Part shown: positions 7,023-10,480 of the stretch, one piece after another
How positions within the stretch are numbered: position 1 is the stretch's first letter
How the letters are laid out: every line of letters begins with the position of its first letter
From: DATKMS01 sp041497995
Lineage (GTDB): Bacteria > Desulfobacterota > Binatia > HRBIN30
Direction: 5' to 3'
DNA: 10,480 bases
Assembly (NCBI GenBank): GCA_041497995.1
Contig: JBGQHM010000237.1
Span: 1 to 10,480, forward strand
Translations under genes and position numbers: made by a program
Notes under the pieces: model-generated
The model's database searches: none
What the model saw: only the letters and a program-made list of their open reading frames with translations
What the model was told of the DNA's origin: nothing

Positions 7023-7817
7023 TCAACGCGGCGCCGCTGCCAGCTGGCGCGACAACGCCACCAATGTGCCCGCCTCGTCCCAGATCTCACCGTCTTCTTC
7101 GAGTAACCCGCCGAAGATGAAGCGTGTGCGGAAGAGGCAGCGGAGCCACTCGGAGGCTGGGCGAGCGCGGATGTGGACCGTCAGCTCCAGCGTCGGCACC
7201 CAACTGGGTGCGAGCACGTGGAACGCGGCGGGCGGGAAGGCGTCGGCAATCAGCCCGAGCGCATGCACGTCGGGCTGCCGGCCGTCGGCGAAGCGTAACC
7301 AGCCGGACACTTCCGCCGGGCCGACGGCGCGGCCGGGAACGAACGACAAGTTGGTCGAGAGCATGTGGAAGCGCCCCGCAAAGTCGGCCACGTTGTCGCG
7401 CCGCACCGGGGTGAGCGTGTCGCGCGGCGGCAATGGCGGCGGTGCGCCGGCTACGTGTGTGGGCCCACCGCCATCGCTGAGATCGCCGTACGTTGCCAGG
7501 ATGCGTGCCGTCTCCTTCTCCCCCTGGGTCATGCGTGCCATCGCGGTCGAGTATCGCCGCCCGACCTTGATCGTCTCGACCGCGATACGCACCGGGCCGG
7601 GCATGGACGGTCGCAGGTAGTGAGCCGTCACCGACAACGGGTCCGGGCTCGCCAGCGCCGCGCGCAACGCTGCCATGCCTACTGCGAGGACGTAGCCCCC
7701 GTTGGGTACCGGCCCGATGTTCCACCGTGCGGTGATGAGTCCCTCGTACAAGCCCGCGGCGATCGCGCGGACCGCGGTGTCCTGATCGAACTCGTAGGTC
7801 GATGCTGGCATCGTCAT
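7023..7817 (-). CDS. Double-hotdog acyl-CoA thioesterase-like protein
   Basis: A 264-residue protein of the thioesterase-like superfamily (tandem hotdog folds, TesB/4HBT_3 type), expected to hydrolyse acyl-CoA thioesters in the cytosol. The first hotdog spans about residues 18-112, with the hallmark segment WNIGPVPNGGYVLAVGMAAL (32-51), where the helix packs into the sheet, and VTAHYLRPSMPGPVRIAVE in the central strands. A Pro/Gly-rich linker (about 117-135) leads to a second hotdog to about residue 260, including LELTVHIRARP and the FIFGGLLEEDGEIWDEAGTLVALSRQ ending typical of the family. The start is three bases after the metallophosphoesterase stop with no clear ribosome binding site, which suggests translational coupling; a second ATG two codons later (7811) is also possible. 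Chain-length or substrate preference cannot be read. The divergent CoA-transferase further upstream is compatible with an acyl-CoA role. Confidence 0.85.
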   Translation of the reverse strand: MTMPASTYEFDQDTAVRAIAAGLYEGLITARWNIGPVPNGGYVLAVGMAALRAALASPDPLSVTAHYLRPSMPGPVRIAVETIKVGRRYSTAMARMTQGEKETARILATYGDLSDGGGPTHVAGAPPPLPPRDTLTPVRRDNVADFAGRFHMLSTNLSFVPGRAVGPAEVSGWLRFADGRQPDVHALGLIADAFPPAAFHVLAPSWVPTLELTVHIRARPASEWLRCLFRTRFIFGGLLEEDGEIWDEAGTLVALSRQLAAAPR

Positions 7818-7820
7818 CGG

Positions 7821-9161
7821 TCAAACAGCGCGCGGCGACCGCAGGACGAGCAGCGCAATCTCCGGTGGAATGCCAATGCGCATCGGGTAGCCGTAGAACC
7901 CGACGCAGCGGGTGACGTACATGCGCATGTCGTCGCGCACGAACAGTCCCTGGTCGGGGAGGCCCAAGAGGCCGACCACGGTGATGGCGTGCGACGAACC
8001 GAGCTGCACGCCGACATGCCCGCCGTGCGTATGCCCCGAGAGAACCAGATCGGCGCAGCCGGTGGGCAGCTCGGCGAAGGCGCTGGGATCGTGGCTGAGG
8101 AGAATGCGCGGCGCGCCGCCGCGCGGTCCCCAGCCGGCAATGCTCCGCTCGTGCGTTGCCGCCCGCTGCGCGCGGCCGAACACGTAATCGAGTCCGCCAA
8201 TTTCGAGCGCGGTGCCGCGCAGCGATACCGCATCGACGCGGTCGCGCAGCACGACGACACCGGACTCGCGCAGGCGCCGCTCGTGGCGCCGCGGATCGTC
8301 GTAGTCGTGGTTGCCGAAGCAGGCCCACTGCCCGTACGGCGCCTGGATGCCCGCGAGTGCTTCGTAGAGCGGCGCGGCGAAGTCTCCGGCGCGATGAGTG
8401 AGAAAGTCGCCGGTGTGGAGAACCAGGTCCGGATGACACTCGTTGGTGAGATGCACCACTTGCAGCAGGCGGTCCCGGTCCATCGAACCGCCGACGTGGA
8501 TGTCGGAGAGATGGACCACACGCAAACCATCGAGGGCAGTCGGCCAGAAGGGCAGCACGATCTCCCTCCGCTCCACACGGAAGTCGTAGGACAACGGAAC
8601 ACCGGAGAGCGAGATGCCGAAGGGTACGGCCACACTGAAGAGGCCGGCCTTCTGCAGGAGCTCGCGCCGCCCGATCGACAACTCGTCCACACGCGAAGGT
8701 GGAGGACGCACCGCCGACAGCACGCGGCGGACGGGTGCGCGGACCAGTCGTATCAAGCCCGCGACGGCGTAACCGAGGACGAGAAACGCGTGGGCGCTGA
8801 ACCAGACCGCGCCGATCCATGTGACGCCGGGGCCGTTCAAGAAGGTGAGGTCGATCGGCTGCCGCGCGCTGAGCAGCTGCGCAACCATAGTCGCGTCCAA
8901 TAACAGGCCGGTTGCGACGAGAACCCCGACGAGCGATGGCGTCAGGTGCGGCGCGAGGAAGCGATGCAGCCGCACCCGCGCATAGGAGAAGGGAACGAAC
9001 ACGAGCGGGACCAGCGCGAGGAGAAATGGCAGCCGGCCACGCGCTAGCCCCAGCCAGATACCGACGGCGAGCAGGACCGCGTTCAGCACGACCTGCGCGC
9101 CGACCACCCAGCGCGTCGCACGCTCACCCGCGTGGGCGGATCGAGGCTCGGCCCGACTCAT
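7821..9161 (-). CDS. Membrane-anchored calcineurin-like metallophosphoesterase (YkuE/YaeI-like) with N-terminal four-helix domain
   Basis: A 446-residue protein. Residues about 18-139 contain four hydrophobic helices (roughly 18-40, 44-60, 76-97, 113-139). After a basic Pro-rich linker comes GRRELLQKAGLFSVAVPFGIS (164-184), resembling the Tat-type leader found at the very N-terminus of YaeI-like proteins. The C-terminal half is a dinuclear-metal phosphoesterase with all expected motifs: LSDIH (Asp220, His222), HTGDF (Asp252), GNHD (284-286), LSHDP (His357) and LSGHTHGG (His377, His379). Relatives hydrolyse phosphodiester or pyrophosphate bonds, sometimes in cell-envelope lipids; here the substrate is unknown. 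It should be membrane-bound, and the side on which the catalytic domain faces is unclear. Its ATG overlaps the oxygenase TGA by one base, and GGAGG lies seven bases before it; a GTG one codon earlier (9164) is the alternative start. The next gene begins three bases after its stop. Confidence 0.9.
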   Translation of the reverse strand: MSRAEPRSAHAGERATRWVVGAQVVLNAVLLAVGIWLGLARGRLPFLLALVPLVFVPFSYARVRLHRFLAPHLTPSLVGVLVATGLLLDATMVAQLLSARQPIDLTFLNGPGVTWIGAVWFSAHAFLVLGYAVAGLIRLVRAPVRRVLSAVRPPPSRVDELSIGRRELLQKAGLFSVAVPFGISLSGVPLSYDFRVERREIVLPFWPTALDGLRVVHLSDIHVGGSMDRDRLLQVVHLTNECHPDLVLHTGDFLTHRAGDFAAPLYEALAGIQAPYGQWACFGNHDYDDPRRHERRLRESGVVVLRDRVDAVSLRGTALEIGGLDYVFGRAQRAATHERSIAGWGPRGGAPRILLSHDPSAFAELPTGCADLVLSGHTHGGHVGVQLGSSHAITVVGLLGLPDQGLFVRDDMRMYVTRCVGFYGYPMRIGIPPEIALLVLRSPRAV

Positions 9162-10186
9162 CACCGCGCCTCCAGCACAGCGCGCCGCAGTTCCGGGAAC
9201 ACCTTGGACACTTTGCTGAGGAGGTAGTCGCCGTACGTTCCGTGCAGCTCGTGCACGCTGGCGCCATCCCAGCGCTCATCCTTGTCGTCGCGCACGCGGC
9301 GCGCGCCACCCAGGTCGATCGGCTGCACTTCCGCGTTGAAGTTGGGATCGAAGAAGAACGGGAACGACAACCGGTCGCGCCGCGTCGGGTTCTGCACGCG
9401 ATGCGGCGTGGAGCGATACAGACCCGCGGTCATACGGTCGAGCATATCGCCGATGTTGCACACGAACGAGCCCGGCACCGGTGGCGCGTCGACCCAACGC
9501 GATTGCGACTTCACCTGCAAGCCCCCGGCGTCGGCCTGTTTCAAGATGGTCAGGACGCCGTAGTCCGTATGCTCGCCGACACCCCAGCACGCCTCGTCAT
9601 GTGGCGATGCGGCGGGCGGGTAGTTGAAGATGCGGAAGAGAATCAGCGGATCTGCGGTGTAGCGCTCGGCGAAGTACGACGCTTCCAAGCCCAGACTCAG
9701 CGCGATGCCGGCCATCAGCGTGTGCCCGAGGCGAGTCATCGCGACGAGGTAGGCGAGCACAGTCTCACGGAACTGGGGGATGGTTGGAAACAGGTTGGGG
9801 CCATGCATGGGTGTGCCGGCCCGTACGAGCGGATCGTCGGTGTCCAGCTCGGCGCCGAAGTAGATGCCCTCCTTCAGATCCGGGTTGCCGGAGGTCAGCT
9901 CATTGCCGACCGGGAAGTATCCGCGCCAGGCGCGCCCGCCGCGTGCCATGTGGATCTGCATTTTGGTTTCGAGGTCCTGAGCGAAGAACTGCCGACTCAA
10001 CAGCGCGAGGCGGTCCTGTAATTTCTCATCGACGCCGTGCCCAACGATGTAGAAGAACCCGCACTCGCGGCACGCCGCGCCGATCTGCGTGGCCACGGCG
10101 CAGCGGTCGCGCGTCCCAGCGACCAACGGGCTGATGTCGATGATCGGTACCTGCGAGAAGCCTTGCGCCACGTTCGTAGCGTTCAT
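9161..10186 (-). CDS. Fe(II)/2-oxoglutarate-dependent oxygenase, isopenicillin N synthase-like family
   Basis: A 341-residue soluble oxygenase of the 2OG-Fe(II) superfamily, with the N-terminal DIOX_N region and C-terminal jelly-roll arranged as in isopenicillin N synthase, flavanone-type and gibberellin-type enzymes. The N-terminal part contains VPIIDISPLV (13-22) and ECGFFYIVGHGV (41-52), characteristic of the family. The iron triad is His206, Asp208 (GEHTDYGVLTIL) and His262 (STPHRVQNP). Arg272 and Ser274 (RDRLSFPFF) form the RxS pair that binds the 2-oxoglutarate carboxylate. GGLQVKS and NIGDMLDRMTAGLYRST complete the core, so it looks catalytically intact. The substrate is not evident; bacterial members oxidise amino acids, aromatic acids, ethylene precursors and many others. 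It heads the tight oxygenase-phosphoesterase-thioesterase cluster and is divergent from a CoA-transferase. The ribosome binding site before ATG 10186 is weak. Confidence 0.93.
   Translation of the reverse strand: MNATNVAQGFSQVPIIDISPLVAGTRDRCAVATQIGAACRECGFFYIVGHGVDEKLQDRLALLSRQFFAQDLETKMQIHMARGGRAWRGYFPVGNELTSGNPDLKEGIYFGAELDTDDPLVRAGTPMHGPNLFPTIPQFRETVLAYLVAMTRLGHTLMAGIALSLGLEASYFAERYTADPLILFRIFNYPPAASPHDEACWGVGEHTDYGVLTILKQADAGGLQVKSQSRWVDAPPVPGSFVCNIGDMLDRMTAGLYRSTPHRVQNPTRRDRLSFPFFFDPNFNAEVQPIDLGGARRVRDDKDERWDGASVHELHGTYGDYLLSKVSKVFPELRRAVLEAR
9169..9173 (-). promoter_or_regulatory. Ribosome binding site of the metallophosphoesterase gene
   Basis: GGAGG lies within the last codons of the oxygenase gene, seven bases before ATG 9161 and four before GTG 9164. 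The spacing favours the ATG. Confidence 0.6.
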
Positions 10187-10263
10187 GAGGCCACGACCTT
10201 TGTAAAGACACGGCAGTTTCCGGTAGCGTGGCGCGCTGCAGGAGCGGAGAGGAGATTCTCAGC
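10187..10263. promoter_or_regulatory. Divergent intergenic region between oxygenase and CoA-transferase genes
   Basis: A 77-base region from which two genes diverge, so it must hold the promoters for both unless one is leaderless or read from elsewhere. TTGTAA (10200-10205) and TAGCGT (10224-10229) on the plus strand are spaced 18 bases apart but match the sigma-70 consensus poorly. No clear operator palindrome is visible. Confidence 0.35.
10250..10254 (+). promoter_or_regulatory. Ribosome binding site of the CoA-transferase gene
   Basis: AGGAG lies nine bases before the ATG at 10264 and supports that start. Confidence 0.6.
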
Positions 10264-10480
10264 ATGACGACGACGCAGGAGAAAACGGGGGCGCTGCTGT
10301 CCGGAGTGCGCGTGATCGAGAGCTCGTTGCTCGGCCCGGCGGCGGTGGGCATGCAGTTGGCCGATCTCGGTGCCGATGTCATCAAGGTCGAGAACCCCGG
10401 CGGCGGCGACTACGTGCGCAAGATGGCCTTCCCGATCATCGACGGCATCTCGCTGCTGCATTGGCACCTCAACCGCGGCA
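10264..10480 (+). CDS. CaiB/BaiF family III CoA-transferase, N-terminal part; runs off the window
   Basis: Seventy-two codons are visible of a protein that is usually about 400 residues long. Family III transferases move coenzyme A between carboxylic acids through enzyme-bound anhydride intermediates (formyl-CoA:oxalate, carnitine, bile acid, benzylsuccinate and similar systems). The N-terminal signature is plain: LLSGVRVIESS (11-21), then GMQLADLGADVIKVENPGGGDYVR (29-52), and a terminal LNRG that fits the conserved Asn-Arg motif following the first strand-helix units. The catalytic Asp lies beyond the right edge, so activity and substrate cannot be judged. The gene is divergent from the 2-oxoglutarate oxygenase with 77 bases between the starts, which suggests, but does not prove, shared regulation in a pathway that activates and oxidises a carboxylic acid. 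Confidence 0.92.
   Translation, partial: MTTTQEKTGALLSGVRVIESSLLGPAAVGMQLADLGADVIKVENPGGGDYVRKMAFPIIDGISLLHWHLNRG

Noticed and set aside
7087..8820. A 577-codon minus-strand open frame
   Set aside because: Arginine- and proline-rich translation in an alternative frame crossing the boundary between two well-supported genes; no domain signal.
7365..8903. A 512-codon plus-strand open frame opposite the metallophosphoesterase and thioesterase genes
   Set aside because: It is a shadow frame produced by high GC. It has no recognisable motifs, an Arg/His/Val/Glu-heavy composition, and spans two genes with clear family motifs on the other strand.
8912..10021. A 369-codon plus-strand open frame opposite the oxygenase
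   Set aside because: Antisense shadow with no recognisable motif; the opposite strand has the intact iron triad and RxS of the oxygenase.

Overview
The window is GC-rich, gene-dense bacterial chromosome with no gap of even 100 bases between genes. Eight coding regions can be supported and a ninth gene enters at the right edge. I see no tRNA, rRNA, CRISPR array, insertion sequence, integrase or long repeat. The codon bias (G or C in third positions), long open shadow frames and gene content (a cyclase/ATPase/TPR regulator, a Fe(II)/2-oxoglutarate oxygenase, a CaiB/BaiF CoA-transferase, a hotdog thioesterase) fit a high-GC, probably soil or sediment Gram-negative of the broad proteobacterial or deltaproteobacterial/Binatota kind. 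That placement is inference and is weak.

Layout. Positions 1-1419 (+) hold the 3' part of ilvB and all of ilvN, the catalytic and regulatory subunits of acetohydroxyacid synthase. They overlap by 20 bases. Both look like the E. coli isozyme I (IlvBN) type rather than the commoner IlvIH type. A convergent boundary of only 25 bases separates them from a block of six minus-strand genes. Read in the direction of transcription these are: a Fe(II)/2-oxoglutarate oxygenase (10186-9161), a membrane-anchored metallophosphoesterase (9161-7821), a double-hotdog acyl-CoA thioesterase-like protein (7817-7023), an MFS/GPH-family symporter (6934-5483), a class I SAM methyltransferase (5432-4812), and a large zinc-ribbon/class III cyclase/AAA-type ATPase/TPR protein (4714-1445). 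At the right edge a CaiB/BaiF family III CoA-transferase starts at 10264 (+), divergent from the oxygenase across 77 bases.

How they may work together. The first three minus-strand genes are tightly packed (1-base overlap, then a 3-base gap) and are probably co-transcribed and translationally coupled. The CoA-transferase and thioesterase both act on acyl-CoA esters, so the oxygenase end of the window may belong to a catabolic or detoxification locus for an unknown carboxylic acid, but nothing in the sequence names the substrate. Wider gaps (88, 50 and 97 bases) separate the thioesterase, transporter, methyltransferase and cyclase genes, so these may be independent units. Most of the window is ordinary. 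The points most worth a second look are the altered cyclase active site in the large regulator, the Trp-to-Gln change in the AHAS substrate-specificity position, and the four-helix membrane domain with an internal twin-arginine-like motif on the metallophosphoesterase.
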